A stretch of 64,000 nt of DNA from Planctomycetia bacterium (GTDB taxonomy: Bacteria > Planctomycetota > Planctomycetia > Pirellulales > UBA1268), in the NCBI GenBank assembly GCA_014192425.1, contig BJHK01000016.1, forward strand, positions 1-64,000, read 5' to 3'. Under the pieces are notes generated by a model that saw nothing but the letters and a program-made list of their open reading frames with translations, ran no database searches and was not told the origin of the DNA. Positions within the stretch are counted from its first letter, which is position 1, and each line of letters begins with the position of its first letter. Shown piece by piece: positions 8,470 to 18,000 of the stretch. The position numbers and the translations under genes were made by a program.

Positions 8470-9948
8470 ATGGCAGACGATCGCGACGCGGCGCGAAACG
8501 AAGACCCCGATCCCTGGGCGGACCTCGAGTCGGCGGGCGGTGACGCCGCAGAAGGCGGTTTCGGCATCGATGCGTTCTCGTTCGACGAGGATGCGAAGAA
8601 CCCGGCCGCCGAGGCAGCGACCGGTGAACGTGAGGCCGGTGAACGTGAGGCCGCCGGAGCAGCGGCAGCTGAAGAGGTCGTGCTGCCCGATCCGGCCCTT
8701 GGCGAGATGACGGCCGTGGGCGACACGGACAGCGAGGCGGACATCGGCGAGCATGCGATGATCGGCGGGAGCGCATGGGATGACCACGAGGCGGTCGCGG
8801 AACCGGTGGAGGCGGCAGCCGAGCAGTCAGCCGATTCGTTCGGCCTGGGAGAATTCAGCGAGGCCTCGGCGGACTCGGCCGCCGAGTCGCTCCAGCCCGG
8901 TGTCGCGGCTGTCGTCGCGCCGGCCCGGGCGGCCGCGTCACGCACGAACAGGAAAAAGAAGGCCAGCGGCATCGGCCAGGTGATCGGCATCGTGCTCGGT
9001 GGCGTGATGGCGATCCCGGTGACGCTGGCGATCCTCATCTGGGGCTTCGGCAAGGATCCGTTCGGGACGACGAAGCAGCTGCCCGAGCAACTGGCGTTTC
9101 TCCTGCCAGCGAAGTTCCAGCGCGGCGGCGCGGGCGGCGGCGGCCTCGATCTGGGGCTGCCCGACCCGGACACCATGTCGGTCCGCAGTCCGGCCACCGA
9201 TCCGCAGGCACCGGTGGCGGAGCCGATCGCCCCGGAGGCGGATCCCGTCGTGCCGCAGCCAACCGCCGCCGACCCTTCCGCCGGCGAATCGTCCGCCGGC
9301 GATCAGCGGCCGGCCCGGACGGAGGAATTCGTCGACCCGCTCGACGTGCCGCAGCCCACGCCGTCGGCACCCGTCGCTCCCCCCGCGCCGCCGCCGCCGC
9401 CGCTCGACACGGCGGCGTTGGACGCCGCCCTTGCCGCGGCCGAGGCGGCAGCCGAAGCGTTCCGCAACGTCGGCGACCCGGATGATCCGGCCCGCACGCC
9501 CCTGATGCTCGACTGGTACAAGCGTCTGGCCAGCGTGGCGGAGGAACTGGTGCTGCTCGAGCGCACCGCCGCCGACACAGGGAGGGCCCTCGCCGGTCCG
9601 CCGGAAGGGTTCAAGGCATTGCACGCCGGCATCGCCGGCCACGCGGGGTTGCGGACCGAACTGACCCGGCTGGGGAGGATGTGGCTGACGGCCTCGAAGC
9701 GGAACGGCGACGGCGTGGTGCTGCAGGTGACGTTCGACTCCGCCCGCAGGGTGGGGCCCTACTGGTCGACGCAGGCGACGCTGGAACTGCCAAAAGGAAA
9801 GACGCGGCAGGTCGTCCTCGTGTCGCGAGCGGAGCCGGCCGCCGTGGCGGGTGATCCGATCGTTGTGAGCGGGGTGATTCTCGGCGACGGCGTGATCTGG
9901 GCTGCCGACGTGCGCAGCGCCGCCGCCGACGGGGGCCGGCCGTTTTGA
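8470..9948 (+). CDS. Planctomycete single-pass membrane protein of unknown function
   Basis: A 492-aa protein that I cannot assign to a characterised family. Residues 1-155 are acidic and low complexity, including a tandem GEREAGEREA repeat encoded by a 15-bp duplication near 8623-8652. A basic stretch (RTNRKKK) precedes one strong membrane segment (about 167-195), then comes a proline-rich linker (about 230-320, with VAPPAPPPPP) and a more structured C-terminal domain of about 160 residues. By the positive-inside rule the acidic N-terminus should be cytoplasmic. The ribosome-binding site AAGGAG is well placed. The stop overlaps a possible TTG start of the amidase gene, so the two probably form an operon. 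Confidence 0.7.
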   Translation: MADDRDAARNEDPDPWADLESAGGDAAEGGFGIDAFSFDEDAKNPAAEAATGEREAGEREAAGAAAAEEVVLPDPALGEMTAVGDTDSEADIGEHAMIGGSAWDDHEAVAEPVEAAAEQSADSFGLGEFSEASADSAAESLQPGVAAVVAPARAAASRTNRKKKASGIGQVIGIVLGGVMAIPVTLAILIWGFGKDPFGTTKQLPEQLAFLLPAKFQRGGAGGGGLDLGLPDPDTMSVRSPATDPQAPVAEPIAPEADPVVPQPTAADPSAGESSAGDQRPARTEEFVDPLDVPQPTPSAPVAPPAPPPPPLDTAALDAALAAAEAAAEAFRNVGDPDDPARTPLMLDWYKRLASVAEELVLLERTAADTGRALAGPPEGFKALHAGIAGHAGLRTELTRLGRMWLTASKRNGDGVVLQVTFDSARRVGPYWSTQATLELPKGKTRQVVLVSRAEPAAVAGDPIVVSGVILGDGVIWAADVRSAAADGGRPF

Positions 9949-9959
9949 GCCGCGGGCCG

Positions 9960-11405
9960 ATGACGGTGGTCGACATCGCCGCCGGTGTCGCCGCGAGCCG
10001 GCTGTCCGCCGGCGCCGTCCTCAACCGCTGCGCGGCGCGGCACGCCGAGACGCACGCCGCCCTCAACGCCCTCGTGCAGCCGCGGTTCGCGGCGGCCGCC
10101 GCCGAAGCCGCCGCGATCGATGCCCGGCCGGCCGGCCTGCTCGCCGGCGTGCCGGTGAGCGTCAAGGAGTGCTTTCCCGTGGTCGGGCTGCGGACCACGC
10201 TGGGGATTCCCACCCGCTGCGCTGCAGCCGACACGGCCGACGCGGAGATCGTCGCCCGGCTGCGGCAGGCCGGCGCGGTGATCGTGGGCAAGGCCAACGT
10301 CCCACAGGCGATGTTTCTCCACGAGACCGACAATCCGGTCTGGGGTCGGACCGCGCATCCGACCGCGGCCGACCGCGGGCCGGGTGGGTCGAGCGGCGGA
10401 GACGCGGCCCTGGTCGCGGCCGGAGTCGTGCCGCTGGCCGTGGGAAACGACCTTGCCGGCAGCCTCCGTCAGCCGGCCCATGCCTGTGGAATCGCGGCGC
10501 TCGTGCCCCGGTTCACCGTGCTCGGCACCGCCGGGGCGTTCGACACGCTCCCCGGGCTGACGGCTGTGCGGTCGCGGGCCGGGTTCCTCGCCCGCACGAT
10601 CGCCGATCTCGGCCGCGCGGCGGCGGCCTTGGGGATCGCCGGTGGCCCCGCACCCGGTCGTCTGCGGATCGGCTGGTGGGACGAGGCCGGGCCCGTGGGG
10701 GCGTCGGCTGCCGTGCGTCGGGCTGTCGCCGAGGCGGTCGGCAGCTTGGCGACCGCCGGGGCCGAGGTCGTGCCGCTCGACGGCGGCCTGAGCGTGCAGG
10801 CCGGCTGGCTGCACCTGGCGATCCTCGGCGCCGACGGCGGCGCCGACATCCGCCGGCTGCTTCGCCCGTCGCCGCCGATCCCGGGCGTCGGCCGGCTCCT
10901 CGGCCTGGCTCGGCTCGGGGGCGTGTGGCGGCGCGGCCTTGCCGCCGTGGCCCGGGTCTCGGGCAGCCGCATCGAGGCGGACGCCTTGCTGCGGACCGGT
11001 CCGCGGTCGGCGCGGCAACTGGCGACGCTGGTCGCGGCCCGGGACGACCTGCGGGCCCGGTTCGCCCGCCTCGTCGCCGGCTGCGATGCGGTCATCTGCC
11101 CGGTGTCAGCGCTCCCGGCGCTGCGGCATGGCAGCGCAGCCCGGCTCGTGCTCGCGGCGCTCCCCTGCTTCTTCGCGAATCTGCTCGACCTCGCGGCGGG
11201 CGCGGTACCGGTGACGGCGGTGCGGGCCGACGAGGAGAACCGGCGTCCGCGGTCTCGGGATCCGGTCCTCGTGGCCGCCGCCGACACGGACCGGGGCAGC
11301 CGGGGCCTGCCGGTCGGCGTCCAGGTGGTCGCGGCTCCCGGCGTCGGCGAGGAAGTCGTGCTCGCGACACTGGCGGCTATCGAAGGGGCGACGGCGCGCG
11401 GGTGA
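9960..11405 (+). CDS. Amidase signature family hydrolase
   Basis: A 481-aa amidase of the GatA/FAAH superfamily. The Lys-cisSer-Ser triad is complete: Lys in VSVKECF, the glycine-serine loop GPGGSSGGDAAL, and the nucleophile region GNDLAGSLRQPA. These enzymes hydrolyse carboxamides of diverse substrates. Without a gatB or gatC neighbour, and with a shorter, divergent C-terminal half, it is more likely a general amidase than the tRNA amidotransferase subunit. An in-frame TTG at 9945 overlaps the preceding stop; the ATG at 9960 is used here as the simpler start. The substrate is unknown. Confidence 0.85.
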   Translation: MTVVDIAAGVAASRLSAGAVLNRCAARHAETHAALNALVQPRFAAAAAEAAAIDARPAGLLAGVPVSVKECFPVVGLRTTLGIPTRCAAADTADAEIVARLRQAGAVIVGKANVPQAMFLHETDNPVWGRTAHPTAADRGPGGSSGGDAALVAAGVVPLAVGNDLAGSLRQPAHACGIAALVPRFTVLGTAGAFDTLPGLTAVRSRAGFLARTIADLGRAAAALGIAGGPAPGRLRIGWWDEAGPVGASAAVRRAVAEAVGSLATAGAEVVPLDGGLSVQAGWLHLAILGADGGADIRRLLRPSPPIPGVGRLLGLARLGGVWRRGLAAVARVSGSRIEADALLRTGPRSARQLATLVAARDDLRARFARLVAGCDAVICPVSALPALRHGSAARLVLAALPCFFANLLDLAAGAVPVTAVRADEENRRPRSRDPVLVAAADTDRGSRGLPVGVQVVAAPGVGEEVVLATLAAIEGATARG

Positions 11406-11477
11406 ATCCGTCGTGGTCGACGTCGCAGCCGTGCTCCAACGCCGCGTTCGTAGCCGTCTGGCGCCGTGGCCGGCCGG

Positions 11478-13850
11478 TCACTTGCCGGCGCCTGGCGTGA
11501 GCAGATCGTCGAAGGTGCCGACGTCGTCTTCGCCGTCGGGCTTCTTCACGGGGACGGGCGTGGCCGGGGGCTTGCCAGGCTGGCCGGCATCCGCCGGCGA
11601 GGGCGCGAGCGTGATCCGTGAGTTGGTCGCCGCCGTGACCGTTTCCACCAACGGCTGCAACGCCGAGTTGGGACGGGGCACGCTGCGGGCCGCATCCTGG
11701 GGCGCGGCCCAGGGAACCGGCGGCGGCGCGGCATCGCCGGGCTCCTTCGGCGGCTCCGTCGCGGCCGTGGGATGGATCGGGATCCCCTCCAGGCTCACCG
11801 GCTTCTCCAGGCCGTCGACGAGAAACACGAGGCTTGCGAGCGTGGCGAACGCGGCCCCGTCGGGATGAACCGCACCCGACGGCATGACCTGGGGAAGACG
11901 CAGGGCGAGCAGCAACTCATACGGCAGCGGATCGGGCAGGTTGATCTTGCCCGGGCCGCGGTTGAGCGCGGCGTGCTGATCGTTGGCCGCACGGGCGATG
12001 TTCAGGGCTTCGAGAGCGGACGAGAGGAACTGGTTGCCGGGGCTCGACCACTGGCCGTTCTGGTCCTGGAGCACGACCAGCCGGTAGGCAATCTGGCGGA
12101 ACAGTCCGTCGGCGAGCCGGTCCTTGGCCGTCGTCTTGTCGGTGAACAGGCCGCGGAACCCGGGCACAAGCCGGTACAGGCAGCCGGCCGGTCCCATGGG
12201 GAGGGCATCCACGTCGGCCGCCTTGGCGGGTGCCGGCACCGTCGCCGACTTCTTCAGGTCCGCATGGGACACCGTCGTCGCCTGATAGACCCCCTGCCAG
12301 ACCGGCGCTGTGGGCACGGCCGACTCCGCGAACCAGCGGGCGGCGATCCGTTTGGCCCGCTCGCGTGTCGCCTTCCGCGCCGGGTCGAGAACCTTGACCA
12401 GATCGGGGTCGGCTTCCGCCAGCCATTCGACCGCGGCCTGCGCCGCGACGCTCGTGCTGGCCGTCGCCGCATCGAACAGCGTGGGCGGCGCGTCGTCGGT
12501 GGTCACCAGTGCCACCGGGAAGCCGGTCTTGTCGAGGCTGTTGTTCGCCACCACCTGCACGAGGCCCGTCGGGCATCCGGCCTCGTCGAGGGTCTCGGCG
12601 AGCCGCCTGGCCGCCGCCTTGAGCACGGCATCCGTCTTCGAGGGCGGGTGGACCTTTTTCCCCTTGATGGCGATCCGCTCGGTCTCCGCCGGCAGCATGC
12701 CCGCCCGCTGGGCTTCGGCCAGCGCGAAGGCGGCGGCCTCGGTCGATTCGAGGTCGGTGACGAGCCACTGGAAGGTGTTGAACGGCACCCCCGGTACGGT
12801 GTCGGTCTCGGCGATGCCCAGCGGTCCCTGCAGCTCCTTGAGCCGCATGCCGGCACGAAACACGTCGCGATGGGTTCGTTCGTAGGCGGTGGCGAGGGCA
12901 CGCATCGCCTCGCCGGTGGCGACGATCTGCTTGGCCTGCACGGGATTCGCCGCGGCGAGAAGTTTGGGAATGTTGACGTCGAGTTCCTCACGGACCTTCT
13001 GGTTGACGTTGAAGAGCCGTACGAAATGGACCGTGTTCGCGCAGACGGGACCCCAGAGGCCGTCGATCTTGCCCTCGCGGACCTGGCCGTCGATGAGCTT
13101 CCCGAGGAGCCGCTCCGCGATGGGTGCATGGGGCGACTCGGGGCCGAGGGCCGTGAACCCGACCGCCATCCAGGCGACGTCGAACGTGCTGTCGGGCAGC
13201 CCCTTGAGCAGGTCCGCATGGGACGCCAGTGCAGCGGCATGCTTGACGGTCGCCGGGTGCTTGGCCAGACCGGCCTTCGCGAGGACGTACAGCGCCATGC
13301 CGTTGAGGCCAGGCAGGTTCGGAGCCCAGGCCGCGGGCCCGCCCGGCTCGCGGACCGTCTTGGGCCGCTCGATCGTCTCCGTGCCGTAGGGGTCGGGTAC
13401 GAGCACGGTCCTCGTCGTGGTGCCGACCTGCTTGCTCTTGACGACGACCCGCTGTTTGACCTTCTGGAACCGTCCCGTCGGCTGGCCGCTCTCGATGATC
13501 GGCACGAGTTTCTCCACCTCGCCATACTCGTGCTCCCAGACCGGCTGCTCTTGGGAGACACGTTTGGCCGGAATCTTCTCGATCTCCACGACCCGCGTGA
13601 CCAGCGTCTGGGCCGGCGGAAAAGCGAGCTTGTACGTATTGCCGGGAGCGAGGATCCGGGACACGAGTGCCGCAGCACCATTGGCGACCGCCTGGCGAAC
13701 AGCCGGAGTGAGCACGGTCGGGGGAATCTGGTCCCCGGTGGGGCCGTCGGCCGGTGCCGCGGGGGCCGCCCGGCAGAGGCCGCCGGCGAGGAACGACGCC
13801 GCGGCGAGGACGATCGCGGCCTGGGGTGCGTGGGCGACACGTCGAAGCAT
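11478..13850 (-). CDS. Large secreted protein of unknown function downstream of the Wsp cluster
   Basis: A 790-aa protein with a signal peptide (hydrophobic AAIVLAAASFLAGGLC, residues 12-27, then an Ala-Pro cleavage-like region). The N-terminal 140 residues contain a run of valine-rich beta-strand-like segments. The middle (about 170-650) is helical, with GLNGMALYVLAKAGL and QNGQWSSPGNQFLSSALEALN segments that recall the alpha-alpha repeats of squalene-cyclase-like planctomycete secreted proteins, though I cannot confirm that fold. The tail (about 690-790) is proline-rich. It lies 85 nt behind the wspF-like gene on the same strand, so it may belong to that transcript. Function not recognised. 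Confidence 0.72.
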   Translation of the reverse strand: MLRRVAHAPQAAIVLAAASFLAGGLCRAAPAAPADGPTGDQIPPTVLTPAVRQAVANGAAALVSRILAPGNTYKLAFPPAQTLVTRVVEIEKIPAKRVSQEQPVWEHEYGEVEKLVPIIESGQPTGRFQKVKQRVVVKSKQVGTTTRTVLVPDPYGTETIERPKTVREPGGPAAWAPNLPGLNGMALYVLAKAGLAKHPATVKHAAALASHADLLKGLPDSTFDVAWMAVGFTALGPESPHAPIAERLLGKLIDGQVREGKIDGLWGPVCANTVHFVRLFNVNQKVREELDVNIPKLLAAANPVQAKQIVATGEAMRALATAYERTHRDVFRAGMRLKELQGPLGIAETDTVPGVPFNTFQWLVTDLESTEAAAFALAEAQRAGMLPAETERIAIKGKKVHPPSKTDAVLKAAARRLAETLDEAGCPTGLVQVVANNSLDKTGFPVALVTTDDAPPTLFDAATASTSVAAQAAVEWLAEADPDLVKVLDPARKATRERAKRIAARWFAESAVPTAPVWQGVYQATTVSHADLKKSATVPAPAKAADVDALPMGPAGCLYRLVPGFRGLFTDKTTAKDRLADGLFRQIAYRLVVLQDQNGQWSSPGNQFLSSALEALNIARAANDQHAALNRGPGKINLPDPLPYELLLALRLPQVMPSGAVHPDGAAFATLASLVFLVDGLEKPVSLEGIPIHPTAATEPPKEPGDAAPPPVPWAAPQDAARSVPRPNSALQPLVETVTAATNSRITLAPSPADAGQPGKPPATPVPVKKPDGEDDVGTFDDLLTPGAGK

Positions 13851-13935
13851 GGAGGGAGTCTCGGAGAGAAGGTCAGATCATACGCGATGACCGCGATTCC
13901 CGAAATCGTGGCCCTCGTCAACCGCCTCGTGGCAG

Positions 13936-14940
13936 TCAGGCCCCGAGCCGGGCGGCGAGGACCCGCGCCATCCGGTCGATCGGCAGCACCTCGCAGGCGG
14001 CGCCGGCATCGACGGCGGCCTTCGGCATGCTCCAGACCACGCTCGTGGCCTCGTCCTGCGCGATCGTGTGCCAGCCCCGGCCACGCAGCTTGAGCAGGCC
14101 ACGGGCCCCGTCCCGGCCCATGCCGGTGAGCAGCACCGCCGCTCCGGCCGTGGGCCAGTGCTCCGCTACGCTCTCGAAGAACACGTCGACGCTGGGGCGG
14201 AAGAACACCTCGCGCGGCTCCTCCCGGTACTCGAGGGTTCGCGCCTTCGAGAGCACGAGGTGGTCGTTGGTGCCGGCCACGAGCACGTCGCCGGCGACCG
14301 GCTGCTGGCCATGCTCGGCGACGCGGACGCTCCGGCCTGTCCGATCACCGAGCCACTTGGCCAGCCCTTGGGCGAAGGCGACGTCGACGTGCTGGATGAT
14401 CACGGCGGCCACGTTCCAGTCGCCGGGCAGGGGGAGGAGCAGGTCGGCCACCGCCTTCGGGCCGCCGGTCGAGGCGCCGACGACGAGCAGCCGCGGCGGC
14501 TGCGCCGCGGCCGCCGGCCGCGGCTGGCGCCGCGACTCCGCGCCGGGACAGACGAGCTTGGCGATGACGCCGATCTTCTCGGCGAGGGCGCCGGCCCCGC
14601 TGACTTCGCCCGCCGGCCCGAGCATCGGCGTGTCGACCGCGTCGAGCGCGCCGTAGCCCATGGCGTCGTAGACGAGCGAGATGTTGCCGCTGACGGTGGC
14701 GGTGACGACCAGGATCGCGCACGGCGCCGTCGCCATGATCTGCCGCGTGGCCTGGGCCCCGTCGAGGTGCGGCATGAGCAGGTCCATGAGGATCAGGTCG
14801 GGCCGGTCGCGCTTCGCCATCGCCACCGCCTCGACGCCGTCGGCGGCCGTCCAGGCCACCTCGTGGCCGGGCAGGCTGTCCACCACGCGGCGCAGCGCCT
14901 CGCAGGCGGCCCTCATGTCGTTGACGATGCCGATTCTCAT
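13936..14940 (-). CDS. wspF: WspF-like chemotaxis response regulator protein-glutamate methylesterase (CheB)
   Basis: A 334-aa CheB-type enzyme with an N-terminal receiver domain (phospho-acceptor Asp in LILMDLLMPHLDG) and a C-terminal methylesterase with the catalytic triad Ser (VGASTGGP), His (IIQHVD) and Asp (TGMGRDGA). It demethylates or deamidates receptor glutamates and so resets receptor activity. The N-terminus MRIGIVNDM and the region MGYGALDAVDTP are characteristic of WspF rather than of classical CheB. Its start codon overlaps the stop of the hybrid kinase gene (ATGA). In Pseudomonas, loss of WspF locks the system on. Confidence 0.9.
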   Translation of the reverse strand: MRIGIVNDMRAACEALRRVVDSLPGHEVAWTAADGVEAVAMAKRDRPDLILMDLLMPHLDGAQATRQIMATAPCAILVVTATVSGNISLVYDAMGYGALDAVDTPMLGPAGEVSGAGALAEKIGVIAKLVCPGAESRRQPRPAAAAQPPRLLVVGASTGGPKAVADLLLPLPGDWNVAAVIIQHVDVAFAQGLAKWLGDRTGRSVRVAEHGQQPVAGDVLVAGTNDHLVLSKARTLEYREEPREVFFRPSVDVFFESVAEHWPTAGAAVLLTGMGRDGARGLLKLRGRGWHTIAQDEATSVVWSMPKAAVDAGAACEVLPIDRMARVLAARLGA

Positions 14941-17243
14941 GCCTGGGTCTCCAGCGGATCGCCGATCAGGTCGACGATCGTATCGACGAACGTCTCGTCG
15001 TGGAAACTGCTCTTCGTCAGGTAGCGGTTCGCCCCGGCGTCGAGGCCGCGCAGCCGGTCCTCCTCCCGGTCCTTGTACGAGACGATCACGATCGGCACGT
15101 CGCGGCGGGCGGGGTCGGCCCGCACCAGGCCGACGAGGCCGATGCCGTCCATCCGCGGCATGTCGACGTCGGTGACGACGAGGTCGTAGCGGGCGGAGCG
15201 AATCGCGTTCCAGCCGTCCATGCCGTCCACGGCCACGTCCACGGCGTAGCCCCGCGACTGGAGGAGTTGTCGCTCCAGCTCCCGGACCGTGATCGAGTCG
15301 TCGACCACGAGCACCCGCTTCCGGCGCCGGGCCTCCTCGGCGATCCGCTCGAACTCCACCCGGGTCAGCCGCCGGCCGAGGAGCACGTTGTCGATCGAGC
15401 GCACGAGATCCTCGACGTCCACGATCAGCACCGGGTCGCCGTTCTCGAGGAGCGACGCGCTGTTGACGTCGCGTACCTTGCCCAGCCGCGGGTCGAGCGG
15501 CCGGACCTCGAGGTCGCGCTCCCCCCGGAAGGCGTCGACGATCATTCCGAACTGCTGCCCGCGGTCGCTGATCACCACCACCGGCATCGGGTCGGCCGGC
15601 GGGCCGGCCTCGGTCTCGAGGATCTGGGCGGCGAGGACGAGCCCGATCGAGACGCCGTCGCGATCGAAGTACTGCCGTCCCTCGACGGTGCGGATGGCGG
15701 CATGGGGGCAGAACAGGATCTGGTCGATCCGCGTCAGCGGGAAGGCGTACGGCTCCCCGCCGACGTCCACCAGCAGGGCCCGGATCACCGACATGGTGAT
15801 CGGCAGCTGGAGCGTGAACACGGTCTGCCGGCCCGGCTGCGACGCGATCCGGACGCTGCCCCCAACCGCCTTGACCATGCTCTGCACGACGTCGAGCCCG
15901 ACGCCGCGGCCGGAGATCTCCGTCACCTGGTCCTTGGTGGAGAAGCCGGGGAGGAAGAGAAACTCCAGGAGCTCGAGTTCGGAGAGCTGGTCGGCCACCT
16001 GGCGGGCCACCAGCCCGCGGCCCACGGCCCGGGCCCGGAGCCGCTCCGTGTCGATGCCGCGGCCGTCGTCGCTGAGCGCGATGTGGAGCATGCCGGCCCG
16101 GTGGCGGGCCTCGAGGCGGATCGTGCCCTGCGCCGGCTTGCCCGCCGCGGTGCGATCCTGCGCGGACTCGATGCCATGATCGACGGCGTTGCGGATGAGG
16201 TGCGAGAGCGGGGCCTCGAGCTTGTCGAGGATGTCACGATCGACGCCGGTCTGCTCGCCGTGAACCTCGAACCGCACCTGGCGGCCGAGCGTGCGGGCGA
16301 GGTCGCGGACGAGCCGGGGAAATCCCCGGATGCCGTCAGCCAGCGGCCGCATCCGGCTGACGATCACCTCGTGATGCAGCCGGTTGGAGAGGTCCTCGTT
16401 GCGGCGGGCGAAGGCCTCGAAGTCCTCGAAGTAATCGCCGATCCGGGCGAGGCCGGCCGCGGCCCGTTCACGAATGCCCGTCAGCATGGCGGCGAGCGGT
16501 GCGGGGACCGCGATCTCCGCTGCCTTGAGCTTCTCGTCGAGGCCGCCGATGGCGTCGCACAGGTCGGCCTCCGCGCCGCGGATCTGGAGGAGCGCGTCGA
16601 CGAAGGGACGGAGCTGACGGGTCTCGACGAGCGCTTCGCCGGCGAGGCCGACGAGCCGCGTGAGGCTGTCGGCGGAGACACGCACCACGCGGTCGGTCTG
16701 CTCGAGGGAACGCTCCGGCCGTTCGCGGGCATCCCCGGCCGGGGCGTCGTCCACGGCGGGGATCGCGGTGGCAGGCTGGGGCGCGGCAGGCTGGGGCGCG
16801 GCAGGTGTCGGGACCGTCGCCGCGGGCGCGGCTGCGGCCGTTCCCCCTTCCGGCAACGGTGCGAGCCGGGCGACGATCGCGTCGGCCCGTGGCCCCCATG
16901 GTCCGTCGGCGGCGAGAGCGTTCTCCGCGTGGGCGATCGAGGCGAGGAAGTCGATCGCCTCGAGGAGCAGGTCCGCATGTTCCGGCCGGACGTGAAACCG
17001 CCCCTTGCCGGCCGCCACGAACACGTCCTCGAGCGCATGCGCCACGCGGACGGCGGCGTCGAGGCCGACGATCCGGGCGGCGCCCTTGAGTGAATGGGCG
17101 GCCCGCATCAGGGCGTCGATCGTCTTCGGGGAGCGCTGCAGCTCCTCGATCGCCAGCACGCCTCCGGACAGGACTGCCGTCTGTCCCTCCGCCTCGAGGC
17201 GAAACAGTTCCAGCATCGAGAGATTGCTCAGGTCTTCGCCCAT
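14937..17243 (-). CDS. wspE: WspE-like hybrid chemotaxis histidine kinase (CheA-REC)
   Basis: A 768-aa hybrid kinase. It has an HPt domain with the phosphorylated His in AAHSLKGAAR near residue 50, a low-complexity linker (about 120-170), a dimerisation region, an ATP-binding domain (NAVDHGIE, DDGRGID, GRGVGLDVV), a CheW-like coupling domain, and a C-terminal receiver (VLVVDDSITVRELE, Asp in VVTDVDMPRMDG, Lys in YLTKSSF). This is the WspE architecture. The ATG at 17243 is chosen over a GTG one codon earlier because it has the better spacing to AAGGGG. It is 28 nt behind the wspD-like gene and overlaps the wspF-like gene by 4 nt. The receiver is the only recognisable output module in the cluster. 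Confidence 0.92.
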   Translation of the reverse strand: MGEDLSNLSMLELFRLEAEGQTAVLSGGVLAIEELQRSPKTIDALMRAAHSLKGAARIVGLDAAVRVAHALEDVFVAAGKGRFHVRPEHADLLLEAIDFLASIAHAENALAADGPWGPRADAIVARLAPLPEGGTAAAAPAATVPTPAAPQPAAPQPATAIPAVDDAPAGDARERPERSLEQTDRVVRVSADSLTRLVGLAGEALVETRQLRPFVDALLQIRGAEADLCDAIGGLDEKLKAAEIAVPAPLAAMLTGIRERAAAGLARIGDYFEDFEAFARRNEDLSNRLHHEVIVSRMRPLADGIRGFPRLVRDLARTLGRQVRFEVHGEQTGVDRDILDKLEAPLSHLIRNAVDHGIESAQDRTAAGKPAQGTIRLEARHRAGMLHIALSDDGRGIDTERLRARAVGRGLVARQVADQLSELELLEFLFLPGFSTKDQVTEISGRGVGLDVVQSMVKAVGGSVRIASQPGRQTVFTLQLPITMSVIRALLVDVGGEPYAFPLTRIDQILFCPHAAIRTVEGRQYFDRDGVSIGLVLAAQILETEAGPPADPMPVVVISDRGQQFGMIVDAFRGERDLEVRPLDPRLGKVRDVNSASLLENGDPVLIVDVEDLVRSIDNVLLGRRLTRVEFERIAEEARRRKRVLVVDDSITVRELERQLLQSRGYAVDVAVDGMDGWNAIRSARYDLVVTDVDMPRMDGIGLVGLVRADPARRDVPIVIVSYKDREEDRLRGLDAGANRYLTKSSFHDETFVDTIVDLIGDPLETQA

Positions 17244-17271
17244 CACACGCCCCTTCCCCGCGCCTTGTCCT

Positions 17272-18000
17272 TCATTCCGCCACGGCGGCCCGCAACGCGT
17301 CGAACAGCCTCGGCTCGTCGATCAGGGCGACGGTCCTGTCCTGCCAGTCAAAGAGCGCCGACGAGCAGCGGGATCCGGCGTGCCCCACGGTGCTCGGGAC
17401 CTGCCGCAGGGCGTCCCGCGGGATCCGCTGCACGCCGGCGACCTCGTCCACGCCCAGCACCCAGCGTTCCGCGGTCGCCGCGGCCCGCTCGACGACGAGC
17501 AGCCGGGCCGTCGAAGCGTCGGCCTCGCCGGTGCCGGAGCGGGCCGGCCCGCCGGCGAGCCCGAGGAGGCCGTGCAGCGAGCCGCAGAGCTGGATCTGGC
17601 CGCGGATGTTGACCAGTCCGGCGAGCACGGTGGCGGACCGGTGGGGCAGTCGATGGAGGGCCCGGCCGGTGGTCACCTCGACGAGCACCGGCGTCGACAG
17701 GGCCAGCCATTCACCCCCCACCCGGAACACCAGCACGCTCAGGGCGTCGCTGGCGGCCGGCGCGGCCGGCTCCTCGAGGATCGCCCGCCAGCCATCGAGG
17801 TAGCCGGGGGGGGCGGTGCGCTCGAAGAACGTCCGGGCGGCCTCGGTGAGAACCGGGCAGTTGCGGCAGTGGATCACCGTCGCCAGTTCCGGGCAGGTGC
17901 GGTCGCCGGACACGCCGACGATCCGCCAGCATTCGGGCATCGGCTGCCGCACCTCGTCGGCAAGGCGGCGCGGCGCCGGATCGGGCAGCGGCAGCGTCAT
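17272..18000 (-). CDS. wspD: WspD-like CheW coupling protein with N-terminal cysteine motif
   Basis: A 242-aa scaffold protein. The C-terminal two thirds is a CheW domain (VLVFRVGGEWLALST through GLVNIRGQIQLCGSLHGLLG). The N-terminal extension carries the WspD hallmark CWRIVGVSGDRTCPEL followed by HCRNCPV, four cysteines that could bind a metal or be redox-active. It would link the receptor to the hybrid kinase. The start overlaps the stop of the CheR gene (ATGA), so the genes are translationally coupled. Two different CheW proteins in one cluster is the normal Wsp arrangement. Confidence 0.9.
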   Translation of the reverse strand: MTLPLPDPAPRRLADEVRQPMPECWRIVGVSGDRTCPELATVIHCRNCPVLTEAARTFFERTAPPGYLDGWRAILEEPAAPAASDALSVLVFRVGGEWLALSTPVLVEVTTGRALHRLPHRSATVLAGLVNIRGQIQLCGSLHGLLGLAGGPARSGTGEADASTARLLVVERAAATAERWVLGVDEVAGVQRIPRDALRQVPSTVGHAGSRCSSALFDWQDRTVALIDEPRLFDALRAAVAE

